From the NCBI RefSeq assembly GCF_001703635.1, contig NZ_LQZT01000003.1, forward strand, positions 91,676-155,675: DNA of 64,000 nucleotides. The letters run 5' to 3'. Below the pieces are notes generated by a model. It was not told the origin of the DNA, searched no databases, and saw only the letters and a program-made list of their open reading frames with translations. The stretch comes from Parahoeflea olei (GTDB lineage Bacteria; Pseudomonadota; Alphaproteobacteria; Rhizobiales; Rhizobiaceae). The translations under genes were made by a program, and so were the position numbers. Position 1 is the stretch's first letter. Each line of letters opens with the position of its first letter. Below are positions 17,801-27,786 of the stretch, one piece after another.

Positions 17801-18310
17801 CAGCTCGTCGGAAAAATCCCACTCCGCCTCGTCGCCGGCCTCGTCAACCGTCCAGTTGCCGGCGAGATCTTCCTCGGCCGACGGAGCCCAGGCGGGTTCG
17901 GCAACAGCTGCGCCACGCCCATCGACGTCGCCCGAATCCGTGGGGTCGAGATTTTCTTCGCGGAGATCTTCGTCGCGGAGAACTGCATCGCTGAAATCAA
18001 AATCCGCGAGGTCCGCGGCGTCGTCCTCGACGGCGACCGCTTCAGCCGGCGCATCCTGACCAAGCCAGGCATCCTGCTCGCCGGCATCCCGCAAGTCCGC
18101 CTCGTCGGCGTCCGGAAACTGTGGCACGTCGAGCTCGCGCATCAACTCAGCCTCAAGATCGAACTCCGTCGATTGAGGCTCCGGAACGGTCCTGGCCTGC
18201 CCTGGGGCCGGCCGCTCGTAACCGATGATCCGGGCGAGTTCCGCCAGGGGATCATCGTTGTCGGCATCCGGGTTAGGGGTCCGGGTGTTGATTTCCAATT
18301 GATCAGCCAT
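14885..18310 (-). CDS. Giant SPOR-domain septal protein
   Basis: A 1141-residue membrane protein. About 770 residues of Ala/Asp/Glu-rich, very acidic low-complexity sequence lead to one membrane span (LLAAVVAGVAVLAGLGAFGW, near residue 785). A Pro/Ala/Thr-rich periplasmic linker follows, then a C-terminal SPOR domain (about 1065-1141; YMQIASQPTEEGAQASW and YKAAGGSCFVSR). SPOR domains bind denuded glycan at the division septum, so a division role is likely. The cytoplasmic part contains a 9-residue tandem duplication (VFAAEEPDN / VFAAEEPIE) encoded by a 27-bp repeat at 17649-17697. It follows argS after 60 nt. Confidence 0.9.
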   Translation of the reverse strand: MADQLEINTRTPNPDADNDDPLAELARIIGYERPAPGQARTVPEPQSTEFDLEAELMRELDVPQFPDADEADLRDAGEQDAWLGQDAPAEAVAVEDDAADLADFDFSDAVLRDEDLREENLDPTDSGDVDGRGAAVAEPAWAPSAEEDLAGNWTVDEAGDEAEWDFSDELTADVLARAIEEEDVLERAIEDEATEPSDLPAPLDDVFAAEEPDNVFAAEEPIERTEYAAAPVVDEDQPAPEWEAYDPGLPAGADAPQEAATWPADPAATDGFAAPVQDHAVDDDVLADMFRFDLPGRDAQQLTAASVAQPAGQDPEDTGFAADALPQPEPEQAFEWEADAEPMPDSDEAEPEAPVVADSWDVAHADEADTGPVQAAPEPAPAAAVDFEDFLSTELDDFEQSLAARGSEVAAGWDASAGVTAPQLDEAGAPDALADEIEASVFDDAAEELLADIGAEDGDADDFGNGAASDRSSAESWSVDDIEAGVGEEMQDELEDMVALPERTAAKADDADDLALDLALDLEDVLAEDAGVVAPDWDDTLPEPADADEVDASGEDEAAAHGGDAWLATAAAPVPAAVVRDEMSEAFLNLVPDPSPLPAADSAADPGKAGAADQEDWFGAFETSDTVSQSADDGFYFDPEQITEADVVVEPVADFGVPELVQDEPQPVEPDYDTDIEREFADIIEASDVSDPGPELASAAVYAETEEWAGAAAHGYEASSDYGSLEQELRSGHGVSDVAYQNAGSYRDDPVAYRVDPMEAASGGAGADRGISRGPLLAAVVAGVAVLAGLGAFGWSMLSGDDTSADGGPRIIRADKEPVKVLPENPGGVTVPNQDKAVYDRVAGRDSTASGQPALVNSAEEPVDVVQRTLDPEILPLEGRDDALGKSEERLAAGGDEAGTGVDASGAPVVSPRRVRTMIVKPDGSIVAREEPAPEPVTEVAAAQPATGETATQPAESAAAQEPAAAAETGDTATAEAAAPADTAQQPADGSDQSIAPVRVVQTQPVRAPVPESRPADQPVNVIGTVTQGGNVDNGQSQPAARPQPVEVASAPAAAAPAANPGGYYMQIASQPTEEGAQASWRTLSSRYSSVIGGMNVDIQRADIPGKGVFHRVRVAAGNRDEANALCARYKAAGGSCFVSR
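17649..17697. repeat. Two 22-bp direct repeats, 27-bp period, inside the SPOR gene
   Basis: The sequence GGCTCTTCAGCGGCAAACAC (plus GT) occurs twice in tandem with 27-bp spacing. It keeps the reading frame and duplicates nine acidic residues. The identity of the copies suggests a recent slippage event. Confidence 0.9.
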
Positions 18311-18370
18311 GCATCACTCACAAACTCTTGCACGTTTTACTGCCAGAGCATTGTGGGGAAAAGGTGACGT

Positions 18371-20131
18371 CTAGCGCATTTCTTGCGGCGCGTCAGTTCC
18401 CGTAATCATGAGACCCGACTTCAATACCGATGCGACGGCGTACACCAAACCCAACCTGGCGATGGTTGATTGTCTGTTTTTATCGTTAACAAACCGCAAA
18501 CCCGGTTCATCTCGGCCTTTATTCCAGTGCGCATGCAGAAGACTGGCGAGATCATAGAGGTAAAACGCGACCCTGTGCGGCTCCTGTCCGGACGCCGCGG
18601 CCTCGATCATCCTGGGATATTCGCCGAGCTTGGCGATCAGCGCCAGCTCGCTTTCATGGGCGAGATCGGACAGATCGGCAGAGGCCAGCGATTCGGGCGA
18701 CAGATCGAGATCCGGGAAGGTCTCCTGCGCCTGCCGCATCACCGAGGCACAGCGCGCATGCGCATATTGCACATAGAAGACCGGATTGTCCTTCGACTGC
18801 TCGGTGACCTTGGCGAAGTCGAAATCGAGCGATTCCGAACTCTTGCGGTAAAGCATCATGAAGCGCACCGAATCGACGCCGACTTCATCGACGACATCGC
18901 GCAGCGTCACGAAATCGCCCGAGCGCTTGGACATGCGCACCGGCTCGCCGTTGCGGTAGATCTTGACCAACTGGCAGAGCAGCACCGTGAGCTTGGCCTC
19001 GCCCGCCGAGACCGCCCGCGCCACCGCTTCGAGCCGCTTGATGTAGCCGCCATGATCGGCCCCGAGCACATAGATCATCTCGGAAAATCCGCGCTCGAAC
19101 TTGTCGCGGAAGTAAGCAACGTCGGCCGCGAAATAGGTATAGCTGCCGTCCGACTTGATCAGCGGCCGGTCCATGTCGTCGCCCACATCGGTCGAGCGGA
19201 ACAGCGTCTGTTCGCGGTCTTCCCAGTCCTCGGCCACCTGCCCCTTCGGGGGCGGCAGCTTGCCCTTGTAGACATGTCCCTTGAAAGTCAGATCGTTGAT
19301 GGCGGCCCGGATCGCACGTTCGCCGTCGGCATGCAGGCTGCGCTCGGAGAAGAACACGTCATGCTCGACATTGAGCGCCTTCAGGTCGTCGCGGATCATG
19401 TCCATCATCGCGTCGATGGTGCGCTGCTTGATCAGCGCCATGCGCTCGTCTTCGGGCTTGGCCTTGAGCGCGGGGCCGAAATCGCGCGCCAGCGCCTGCC
19501 CCACCGGCACGAGGTAATCGCCCGGGTAAAGCCCCGGCGGGATCTCGCCGATCTCTTCGCCGAGCGCTTCGCGGTAGCGCACATACACCGACTGCGCCAG
19601 CACATCGATCTGCGAGCCGGCATCGTTGATGTAGTATTCCTTGGTCACCTCATAGCCGGCGAACTGCATGAGGTTTGCGAGCGCGTCGCCCACCACGGCG
19701 CCGCGGCAGTGGCCGACATGCATCGGCCCGGTCGGATTGGCCGAGACATATTCGACATTGACCTTGCGACCGCCGCCGAGATCGGAGCGGCCGTAATCGG
19801 TGCCTTCGCGCACGATCCGCACAACCAGCCGCTGCCAGAAGCCCGCCGTGAGACGGAAATTGAGAAAGCCGGGACCGGCGACGGCGGTCTCCGCGACATC
19901 GGGGTCTCCGTCGAAGCGGGCCGCGATCAGCTCGGCAAGCGCGCGCGGGTTCATGCCGAGCGGCTTGGCCAGCACCATCGCCGCATTGGTCGAAATGTCG
20001 CCATGGGCCGGATCGCGCGGCGGCTCCACCGTCAGGCGCTCGAAGCTGATGTCCCCGTCCGCGTTTTTAACGATATCAAGGGCTTCCACAGCCTGCTTGA
20101 TTCTGGTCTCGAAGTCCTTGAACACATTCAT
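18371..20131 (-). CDS. argS: Arginyl-tRNA synthetase
   Basis: A 586-residue class I synthetase. The HIGH-type motif is [19 protein letters not shown] near residue 133, and the KMSKS-type motif is [15 protein letters not shown] near residue 400. The N-terminal additional domain and the C-terminal DALR-like helical domain (ending [18 protein letters not shown]) are present. Length is normal. It lies between dgt and the SPOR gene, the usual rhizobial order, with about 70 nt to the dgt stop. Confidence 0.97.
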   Translation of the reverse strand: MNVFKDFETRIKQAVEALDIVKNADGDISFERLTVEPPRDPAHGDISTNAAMVLAKPLGMNPRALAELIAARFDGDPDVAETAVAGPGFLNFRLTAGFWQRLVVRIVREGTDYGRSDLGGGRKVNVEYVSANPTGPMHVGHCRGAVVGDALANLMQFAGYEVTKEYYINDAGSQIDVLAQSVYVRYREALGEEIGEIPPGLYPGDYLVPVGQALARDFGPALKAKPEDERMALIKQRTIDAMMDMIRDDLKALNVEHDVFFSERSLHADGERAIRAAINDLTFKGHVYKGKLPPPKGQVAEDWEDREQTLFRSTDVGDDMDRPLIKSDGSYTYFAADVAYFRDKFERGFSEMIYVLGADHGGYIKRLEAVARAVSAGEAKLTVLLCQLVKIYRNGEPVRMSKRSGDFVTLRDVVDEVGVDSVRFMMLYRKSSESLDFDFAKVTEQSKDNPVFYVQYAHARCASVMRQAQETFPDLDLSPESLASADLSDLAHESELALIAKLGEYPRMIEAAASGQEPHRVAFYLYDLASLLHAHWNKGRDEPGLRFVNDKNRQSTIARLGLVYAVASVLKSGLMITGTDAPQEMR

Positions 20132-20199
20132 GGCAATTGTCCGGAAATGGCGGATAAGAAGGCGCGACGGGAAACCCGCGCGGGCATCGGGACCGCTGC

Positions 20200-21405
20200 C
20201 TATCGCAATTCGGGTGTGTGGTCAAACAGGCGCCGGTGCGCCGCAATGGCATAGGTATCGGTCATCCCGGCCAGATAATCCCGGACTTCGCGCGCCCGCA
20301 TCTGCACAGGCCAATCGCCGACTCCCGCCTGTCCGTGCCTGCCTCCCATCGCGGCAGGGTCGGCCATGTAGGCGGCATAGAGATCCTGCACGATCCGGGT
20401 GGCATTGGCCCTGACCCGCATCACGTCCGGATGGCGGTAGAGATGGCGGTACAGGAACGCCTTGATGTCGCGGTCGGCCGCGACGAATTCGTCGGAAAAA
20501 TGCGCCATCGTCCGCCCGGCATGGCGCACGTCGTCCGCCGATTGCGGCTTGACCGCGGCAAGATTGGCCTGGGCCACGCCGATCACGTCCTCGACCATCA
20601 CGGTGATCTGGCGGCGCATCACCTCGTGGATCAGCCGCGGCTCCTCGAGCCCGGGATAGCGGTGCCGGACATCAGCAAGCAGCCGCGCGATCAGCGGCAG
20701 CTCTTCCAGCATCTCGAGCGTGATCAGGCCCGAGCGCAGGCCGTCGTCGATGTCATGGGTGTTGTAGGCGATGTCGTCGGCGATCGCGGCGACCTGGGCT
20801 TCAAGGCCCGCATGGCTCGCCAGCCAGAGGTCGTGCTTGAGATTGTAGTCGACGATCGGCTCGGGTACCGGCTTTGCCCCCTCGCCCACCAGCGGCCCGT
20901 TGTGCTTGACCAGACCTTCGAGCGTTTCCCAGGTGAGATTGAGGCCGTCGAACTCGGCATAGCGCTGTTCGAGCTTGGTGACGATGCGCAGCGACTGGGC
21001 ATTGTGATCGAACCCGCCGGCATCGGCCAGAAGCGCGTCGAGCGCCTCTTCGCCGGTGTGGCCGAACGGCGTGTGGCCGAAATCATGCACCAGCGCCACG
21101 CCCTCGGCCAGATCCTCGTCGAGTTTCAGCGCCCGGGCGAGCGCGCGTGCGATCTGCGCCACCTCGATCGTGTGGGTGAGCCGCGTGCGGTAGTGATCGC
21201 CCTCATGGGCGACGAACACCTGGGTCTTGTGCTTCAGGCGCCGGAAGGCGGTGGTGTGGACGATGCGGTCGCGATCGCGCTGGAACTCCGACCGCGTCGG
21301 GCTCGAGGGCTCGGGCACCAGCCGGCCACGGCTGGCCCACGGGTTTTCCGCCCAGGGCGCGCGCGCCCCAGTTCCGAATCCCAGCTGTGTGACGTCGAAT
21401 TCCAT
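20200..21405 (-). CDS. dgt: Deoxyguanosinetriphosphate triphosphohydrolase-like protein
   Basis: A 401-residue HD-domain hydrolase that removes triphosphate from dNTPs. The start at Met-Glu-Phe-Asp was chosen over an ATG 18 codons upstream because it gives the standard family N-terminus and leaves room for a promoter. The HD motifs are visible as [11 protein letters not shown], then [39 protein letters not shown] and, later, [13 protein letters not shown]. It is first in the dgt-argS-SPOR run and divergent from the erpA-like gene. Confidence 0.95.
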   Translation of the reverse strand: MEFDVTQLGFGTGARAPWAENPWASRGRLVPEPSSPTRSEFQRDRDRIVHTTAFRRLKHKTQVFVAHEGDHYRTRLTHTIEVAQIARALARALKLDEDLAEGVALVHDFGHTPFGHTGEEALDALLADAGGFDHNAQSLRIVTKLEQRYAEFDGLNLTWETLEGLVKHNGPLVGEGAKPVPEPIVDYNLKHDLWLASHAGLEAQVAAIADDIAYNTHDIDDGLRSGLITLEMLEELPLIARLLADVRHRYPGLEEPRLIHEVMRRQITVMVEDVIGVAQANLAAVKPQSADDVRHAGRTMAHFSDEFVAADRDIKAFLYRHLYRHPDVMRVRANATRIVQDLYAAYMADPAAMGGRHGQAGVGDWPVQMRAREVRDYLAGMTDTYAIAAHRRLFDHTPELR

Positions 21406-21545
21406 GCCTATCCCGTCAACAGGCGTTCCTACCGTTGCCGACTCAATCCGTCCAAGCATTGACGTCGGGCGAGCGTCTTCATACCTATAGACGAGGTGAT
21501 TTGAAACATGTCTCTGCCGGACCTTGACCCCGGCAAGGAGGACCC

Positions 21546-21881
21546 ATGACTGAACCAGCCCAAGTGACCCTGTCGGATTCCGCAGCCCGGCGGATCCGGG
21601 AAATCGTCTCCGCCGAAGAAGGCAAGTCCGCGCTCAGGGTCTCCGTCGAAGGCGGCGGCTGCTCCGGCTTTTCCTACAAGTTCGACCTGGCCGACAGCCC
21701 CGCCGAGGATGACATCGTGCTCGAAAAGGACGATGCCCGGGTGTTGATCGACCAGATCTCGCTGGTCTACATGGCCGGCTCCGAGATCGACTTCGTCGAT
21801 AACCTGATGGGACAGTCGTTCCAGATCCACAATCCGAACGCAGTCGCTTCCTGCGGCTGCGGAACCAGTTTTTCGATCTGA
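21546..21881 (+). CDS. erpA: Iron-sulfur cluster insertion protein (HesB/IscA/ErpA family)
   Basis: A 111-residue A-type carrier of Fe-S clusters. The three conserved cysteines appear as [11 protein letters not shown] near residue 40 and CGCGTSFSI at the C-terminus. AAGGAGG lies 6 nt before the ATG. It is divergent from dgt and followed after about 50 nt by xth, so the two may be co-transcribed. Assignment to ErpA rather than IscA is by genome context in alphaproteobacteria (no isc or suf genes nearby). Confidence 0.9.
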   Translation: MTEPAQVTLSDSAARRIREIVSAEEGKSALRVSVEGGGCSGFSYKFDLADSPAEDDIVLEKDDARVLIDQISLVYMAGSEIDFVDNLMGQSFQIHNPNAVASCGCGTSFSI

Positions 21882-21928
21882 ACCGGCTGCCCCGGTCCAT
21901 CCGCCGCCCGCGGCGCCGTTTTTGAAGG

Positions 21929-22732
<804 letters not shown>

Positions 22733-22811
22733 CCAAGGCCGGGCGCCCCGCCGTTGCGGCGGCGGAAGCTCCGCCCTTGCCAAGCGGCCACGATACCGGC
22801 ATCATGCCCCC

Positions 22812-23099
22812 ATGACACATGCGCAATCATGGCTGGTGGCCATGAGCATCAGCATTGTTTCGGTGCTCGGCCTGACCGCACAGCCCGCCTTTGCGGGCAA
22901 GGACTGCGAATGCCTGGGCAACGGCAAGCGCATCAAGGAAGGCGGCGTGATGTGCCTTCAGATCGGGTCCTCGCAACGCTATCTCGCGCGCTGCGAAAGC
23001 AACAACAACAACACAAGCTGGAAAAAGATCTCCGACGGCTGCCCGACTGCCGGCATGTCGCCCTGGACAACGAGATCCGCAAGCCTGCTGCCGGGCTGA
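22812..23099 (+). CDS. Small secreted cysteine-containing protein
   Basis: A 95-residue protein of unknown function. Residues 1-28 form a clear signal peptide ending in PAFAG. The mature part has four to five cysteines (DCECLGNGKRIKEGGVMCLQ, ARCESNNNNTSWKKISDGCP), which suggests disulfides in the periplasm. An almost identical style of protein occurs in other rhizobia as a conserved hypothetical. It follows xth after about 80 nt and is convergent with exoR. Function cannot be stated. Confidence 0.75.
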   Translation: MTHAQSWLVAMSISIVSVLGLTAQPAFAGKDCECLGNGKRIKEGGVMCLQIGSSQRYLARCESNNNNTSWKKISDGCPTAGMSPWTTRSASLLPG

Positions 23100-23246
23100 G
23101 GCGGAGCCCTCGGGTCGCAAGGGATCGTCGGTTCCACCGACCGGGGCCGTCATTCACAAACCATCCTTGACCGGCAAGTGCGACACCGCGCGGAAAGGCC
23201 GGCGCCTGGTGACGGGTGCGCAGCGGACGCGACCCGCGTCACCCGA

Positions 23247-24044
23247 TCAGTTGATACCCTTGGCCAGCATGTCCTGCGCCAGCGCCACCGCGGTGCGGCG
23301 GTCGGCTTCGCCGGCAAGCGAGAAGGCGCGCTCCTGAAGCGCCTGGATCCAGGGCTTGTCGGAAGGGGCTGCGCGCTCGAGCGCGGTGGTCATGAAGGCC
23401 AGACCGCGCACCACCTGCCCTTCCTCGAACACCACGTTGCCGAGCACGGCGGAGGCGGCAGGATGGCCGCTCACACGGGCGCGGTTGAGCCATTTCTTGG
23501 CCTGCTGGATGTCGTTGGCGCCGCCCTCGCCTTCCAGGATCATGCGGCCGAGCCGGTATTGCGCTTCCGGCACCCCGAAGGCGGAGGCCGCCTGAAAATA
23601 GAGCTGCCGCGCCGCGCCGAGATTGGCCTTCACCGGGCTGCCGGGAATGCCCTTCTGGTAATAGGTGGCGAGCGACAGCAGCGCGTTGACGAAATAGCCG
23701 GTGTCCTCGGAGCCCGGCTCCACGCCCTGCCGGGCGATGTCGTCATAGATCTTGAAGGCCTCGTAGTCGTTCTCGACCACACCGTCGCCATAGGCATACA
23801 TGTTGGCCAGCGCCCAGCGGGCGCCGGGATGGCCCTTCTCGGCGGCATATTTGTAGGCTTCGACCGCCTCTTCCTTGCGGCCCTTCTTGTAGGCGGAGAA
23901 GCCGAACTTGAAGAGATCGAACGGCCCCGAATCGCGCGTCACGCCGGCATTCGGATCGAGTGCCAGGGCTGGCCCGCCGCAACCGACAGCGGCGGCGATG
24001 ACAACGCAAAAAAGACCGGTCCGGGTACGATTAAATGTCCGCAT
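23247..24044 (-). CDS. exoR: Exopolysaccharide production regulator ExoR
   Basis: A 265-residue periplasmic Sel1-repeat protein. After a signal peptide ([16 protein letters not shown]) it has the ExoR hallmark [18 protein letters not shown], then repeats such as [37 protein letters not shown] and [15 protein letters not shown]. In Sinorhizobium and Agrobacterium, ExoR holds the ExoS sensor kinase inactive and so represses exopolysaccharide and acid-response genes through ChvI. The start ATG lies inside the last codons of ilvD (14-nt overlap), and only a weak ribosome site precedes it, so translation may depend on ilvD. exoS and chvI are not in the window. Confidence 0.93.
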   Translation of the reverse strand: MRTFNRTRTGLFCVVIAAAVGCGGPALALDPNAGVTRDSGPFDLFKFGFSAYKKGRKEEAVEAYKYAAEKGHPGARWALANMYAYGDGVVENDYEAFKIYDDIARQGVEPGSEDTGYFVNALLSLATYYQKGIPGSPVKANLGAARQLYFQAASAFGVPEAQYRLGRMILEGEGGANDIQQAKKWLNRARVSGHPAASAVLGNVVFEEGQVVRGLAFMTTALERAAPSDKPWIQALQERAFSLAGEADRRTAVALAQDMLAKGIN

Positions 24045-25755
24045 AGCAGTGCTTTTCTTTCCCGCCGCCCGGATGGGTGACCGCGCCGTGGCGCGCCGCT
24101 CCCACCGTCTGGGCGTATTTCCAGAGCGCGCCCGAGGCATAGTCGGTTTCCCGCGCTGTCCATTTTTCCCTGCGGGCGGCCAGATCCTCGTCGGACAGCC
24201 GCACCGCCAGTTTGCCTTCGACAGCATCGATCTCGATGATGTCGCCATCTTCAATCAGCCCGATCGGCCCGCCTTCGGCGGCTTCCGGGCCGACATGGCC
24301 GACGCAGAATCCGCGGGTCGCGCCGGAGAACCTTCCGTCGGTGATCAGCGCAACCTTGTCGCCCATGCCCTGGCCATAGATGGCCGCCGTGGTCGCCAAC
24401 ATCTCGCGCATGCCCGGGCCGCCCTTGGGGCCTTCGTAGCGGATCACCAGAACCTCGCCTTCCTCATACTCGCCGTTCGTAACCGCCCTGAAGCAGTCCT
24501 CTTCCGAATCAAAACACCGCGCGGGACCGGAGAACGTGAGCCGCTTCATGCCCGCGACCTTCACGATCGCGCCATCCGGCGCCAGATTGCCCTGAAGGCC
24601 CACGACGCCACCGGTCGCGGTGATCGGCGTGTTGGCAGGGTGGATCACGTCCTGATCCGCGTTCCAGCGAACATGTTCCATGTTTCCGGCCAAAGTGCGG
24701 CCGGTGACGGTCATGCAGTCGCCGTGCAGATAGCCATGCTCGAGCATGGTCTTCATCAGTTGCGGAATGCCGCCCGCCTCGAACATGTCCTTGGCGACAT
24801 ATTTGCCGCCGGGCTTGAGGTTGGCGATATAGGGGGTGCGCTCGAAGATCCTGGCGACATCGAACAGGTCGAATTCGATCCCGCATTCATGGGCGATCGC
24901 CGGCAGGTGCAGCGCTGCATTGGTGGAGCCTCCGGTGGCGGACACCACGGCAGCGGCGTTTTCGAGCGACTTGCGGGTGACGATGTCGCGCGGGCGGATT
25001 TGCTTGGCGATCAGTTCTATGATCTTCTCGCCCGCGGCATAGCAGAACTTGTCGCGCAACTCGTAGGCCGCCGGCGCGCCACAGGAATAGGGCAGCGCCA
25101 GGCCGATCGCCTCGGCCACGGTGGCCATGGTGTTGGCGGTGAACTGGGCGCCACAGGAGCCAGCGGAGGGACAGGCGGCCTGCTCGATTTCGGTGAGATC
25201 GTCCTCGGAAATGTCGCCCACCGAATGCTGGCCGACCGCCTCGAACACATCCTGGATGGTAATCTGGCGTCCGCGATAGCTGCCGGGCAGGATCGAGCCG
25301 CCATAGATGAAGATCGACGGCACGTTGAGCCGCACCATCGCCATCATCATGCCGGGCAGCGACTTGTCGCATCCGGCAAGGCCGACGATGGCGTCATAGC
25401 AGTGGCCGCGCATCGTCAGTTCCACCGAATCGGCGATCAGGTCGCGGCTCGCGAGCGACGCCTTCATGCCCTGGTGCCCCATGGCGATGCCGTCGGTCAC
25501 CGTGATGGTGCAGAATTCGCGCGGCGTGCCCTTGGCCGAGGCCACGCCCTTCTTGACCACCTGCGCCTGCCGCATCAGCGAGATGTTGCACGGCGCGGCT
25601 TCGTTCCAGCAGCTTGCGACACCCACCAGCGGCTGCGCGATCTCCTCGCTCGACAGGCCCATCGCATACAGGAACGACCGATGCGGCGCACGTGCCGGAC
25701 CGACCGTCGTGTAGCGGCTTGGAAGCCGGGATTTGTCGAATGCGCTGGCGGTCAT
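24031..25755 (-). CDS. ilvD: Dihydroxy-acid dehydratase
   Basis: A 574-residue Fe-S enzyme that makes the 2-keto acids of valine and isoleucine. Cluster cysteines are in [18 protein letters not shown] and [16 protein letters not shown]; a third conserved Cys is in CWNEAAPCN. The start at Met-Thr-Ala-Ser follows a GAGGAA site; the 68 extra upstream codons look non-coding. Length is at the short end of the family (E. coli IlvD is about 616). The gene ends inside exoR. Threonine dehydratase, another branched-chain gene, is at 55297-56571. Confidence 0.95.
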   Translation of the reverse strand: MTASAFDKSRLPSRYTTVGPARAPHRSFLYAMGLSSEEIAQPLVGVASCWNEAAPCNISLMRQAQVVKKGVASAKGTPREFCTITVTDGIAMGHQGMKASLASRDLIADSVELTMRGHCYDAIVGLAGCDKSLPGMMMAMVRLNVPSIFIYGGSILPGSYRGRQITIQDVFEAVGQHSVGDISEDDLTEIEQAACPSAGSCGAQFTANTMATVAEAIGLALPYSCGAPAAYELRDKFCYAAGEKIIELIAKQIRPRDIVTRKSLENAAAVVSATGGSTNAALHLPAIAHECGIEFDLFDVARIFERTPYIANLKPGGKYVAKDMFEAGGIPQLMKTMLEHGYLHGDCMTVTGRTLAGNMEHVRWNADQDVIHPANTPITATGGVVGLQGNLAPDGAIVKVAGMKRLTFSGPARCFDSEEDCFRAVTNGEYEEGEVLVIRYEGPKGGPGMREMLATTAAIYGQGMGDKVALITDGRFSGATRGFCVGHVGPEAAEGGPIGLIEDGDIIEIDAVEGKLAVRLSDEDLAARREKWTARETDYASGALWKYAQTVGAARHGAVTHPGGGKEKHCYADI

Positions 25756-25965
25756 CTGTTCCTCGGATGCGTCACCGGTCTGGACCGGCCGGACCTCGCA
25801 AAGCTGGCCTTGGGTCTGGCCTGCGCCCCGTTTGTGGCGGGAAATGGGCACCCCTGGTCCGCCAAATTCCATAGCAGATGCATTTGAAAAATGTGTTGCG
25901 GAATCGTCACATTGCGTGATCACCGACAAGCTGTGAACACACGACTTCCCCCCAGACAAACGCAG

Positions 25966-25988
25966 AACCCCGCCACGAGGGCGGGGTT
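25966..25988 (-). terminator. Rho-independent terminator after the FadL-like gene
   Basis: A 9-bp stem (AACCCCGCC / GGCGGGGTT) with a 5-nt loop lies about 50 nt past the stop of the porin gene. On the minus strand it is followed by a T-containing stretch. Confidence 0.75.
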
Positions 25989-26037
25989 TGCAGGACGCTT
26001 GGTCGAGGTCTGAAATGAAAGGCGTGATCCGGTGGGA

Positions 26038-27468
26038 TCAGAACTTCACCTTGAGCGCACCGGACAATCCGTAGACCACGTCGTTCCCGAAGCTGTACCG
26101 GACATTGTTGGCTGCATCGCCGCCAGGAGCCCGCACCGAGGAGCCGGACGTGAGAACACCGACCGCGCCACCGAAACGAAGCTCGACGGTCTCGTTGAAC
26201 TCATGGGCCAGGCCGCCGGAAACGGTCCATGTGTCCGTTTGCGTTCCGGTCGTGGTCGACGTGCCGCGATCCCAGGTCAAGGCCAGCGAGCCCGAGAGGG
26301 AATCGTTGAACTTGCGCCCCAGACCTCCGGTAATCGTCCAGCCGTCGCGGTAAACAGGATCGAACGACAAGTTCGTGGGCTGACCATCGACCGGGCTTCT
26401 GCCGCCAACGACCGGAATAATTCCCAACCGGCTCCACTCCTGCCATTTGATGCTGGCAAAAGCGAGCGTGCCGGGCGCGATACCCGACTGAATCTTGAAC
26501 TCCAATGACTGCGGAATTTCCGTGTTCATCGTGATCGGCACAAGGGCCGACCCCGGAATGGCTGCACCAAATCCGGTATTGTTCTGGGTGCCCGACAGGT
26601 CATAATCATACTTGGACCCGTACATCAGCGATGCCCGGAAGGCGATGTCCGGGATTTCGAAGGCGGCTCCGAGCCGGTACCCGACGGCATTGCCGCTGAC
26701 GCTGAACGTACCGATGCCGGAAGTGTTCGTCACGCCACCGACCGTCGTCACACCCAGTTGCGCGAAATCGAGAAACCGCTGACGCGCCTGAAACCCGTCC
26801 AGTTCCTGGTAGGAAACGCCACCGATGATCCGGAAGTAGGACTGGCCGACGCCGAGCTGCATGCCGGCGAAACGGTAGGAGCAGGTCAGGCCGATGTCGC
26901 GCGTTTCAATCGAAAACTCGGTTGCCGCAGCGGAATAGGCGTTGCCCGTTCCGTATTCGGCCTTGGCCCCGAACGGTTCGGTGTAGGTGCCCAAGCAGGC
27001 AAGATCATCCGTAACGCCGACTTTAACACCGACCCGGGGAACAACGTAGTCACCTTCCACGTCGATCGACGCAGTGGTCGCGGCAGCGGGATTTCCGCCA
27101 CCGGTCACGATTGCGTTGATCACGCCATTCTGAACGCCCTGCACAATGGGGCCGCGCGTTGCCGGATCCACGGCAATGTAAGCCGCAATTTCAGCCGGAG
27201 TGGCGGCCGGGCCTGCTGCGCCAACCACGGGGGCCAGCGCCTGGGCAACCGCTGCCTGTGTGGCCTCGTTGGTGCCGCGGGTCACGTCTTTGATCGTCCG
27301 CTGCGGAGACACGTAGGTAACGGACAATTCCGTATCAACCCGCTTGTCGCTGAACAGCAGATCCGTATTGACCCCGCCCCGGTCAAAACCACCCGCCTGG
27401 GCTGCCGACACGATCGCAACGCTCGCGGTGAGGCCTGCAACAACCGATCTATAGTTAACGCGAATCAT
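26038..27468 (-). CDS. FadL/OmpP1-type outer-membrane transport protein
   Basis: A 476-residue predicted outer-membrane beta-barrel. A signal peptide (residues 1-25, ending SAAQAGG) is followed by alternating polar/hydrophobic strands and a C-terminal Phe (ALKVKF), typical of barrels. The hatch-like N-terminus and strands such as SLEFKIQSGIAPGTLAFASIKWQEW match the FadL family, which takes up long-chain fatty acids and other hydrophobic compounds. An unusual insertion rich in Ala and Pro (about residues 70-115) follows the first strand. The gene stands alone between ilvD and valS with its own terminator. The real substrate is unknown. Confidence 0.85.
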   Translation of the reverse strand: MIRVNYRSVVAGLTASVAIVSAAQAGGFDRGGVNTDLLFSDKRVDTELSVTYVSPQRTIKDVTRGTNEATQAAVAQALAPVVGAAGPAATPAEIAAYIAVDPATRGPIVQGVQNGVINAIVTGGGNPAAATTASIDVEGDYVVPRVGVKVGVTDDLACLGTYTEPFGAKAEYGTGNAYSAAATEFSIETRDIGLTCSYRFAGMQLGVGQSYFRIIGGVSYQELDGFQARQRFLDFAQLGVTTVGGVTNTSGIGTFSVSGNAVGYRLGAAFEIPDIAFRASLMYGSKYDYDLSGTQNNTGFGAAIPGSALVPITMNTEIPQSLEFKIQSGIAPGTLAFASIKWQEWSRLGIIPVVGGRSPVDGQPTNLSFDPVYRDGWTITGGLGRKFNDSLSGSLALTWDRGTSTTTGTQTDTWTVSGGLAHEFNETVELRFGGAVGVLTSGSSVRAPGGDAANNVRYSFGNDVVYGLSGALKVKF

Positions 27469-27786
27469 GAATCCCCTCCAGAGACGTAAAAGCTTACGAT
27501 TGGGGAGATTAGGTAATGAAATTCAGACGATTGTAAACAGTCTCGCAAGACAGCCGCGGGTTTGCTGCCTCACTATTGATGACAGCAGCCTCAAAAAGGG
27601 CCGCTTCCAGAGCACAAAAGACGATTTTGGGCACATTCTGAGCCATTTCGCCGGCAAAACCGGGTAAAATCAGCCCTGCGTCACGCATTTGTTGCAGTTG
27701 CGCCACATTCCTCGTGAATTTGTGGCAATTATGCGGCCAGTCCGGCGGCAAAGTGCTGCGCCCGGCGGGCGCAGCACGCAGATCCG
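27469..27786. promoter_or_regulatory. Intergenic region upstream of the FadL-like gene
   Basis: About 320 nt that are notably more AT-rich than the rest of the window. It should hold the porin promoter at its left end and the valS terminator at its right end. A minus-strand frame of 80 codons (27509-27751) has no supporting features and was not called. Confidence 0.5.
27753..27777 (-). terminator. Rho-independent terminator of valS
   Basis: An 11-bp perfect stem (GTGCTGCGCCC / GGGCGCAGCAC) with a 3-nt loop lies just past the valS stop. On the minus strand it is followed by TTTG. Confidence 0.75.

Noticed and set aside
14831-18367. 1178-codon plus-strand frame opposite the SPOR gene
   Set aside because: It is an Arg/Gly/His-rich mirror of the acidic low-complexity coding strand, with no start signal or domain.
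27509-27751. 80-codon minus-strand frame between the FadL-like gene and valS
   Set aside because: It overlaps the probable porin promoter and reaches to the edge of the valS terminator, and has no ribosome site or recognisable motif.
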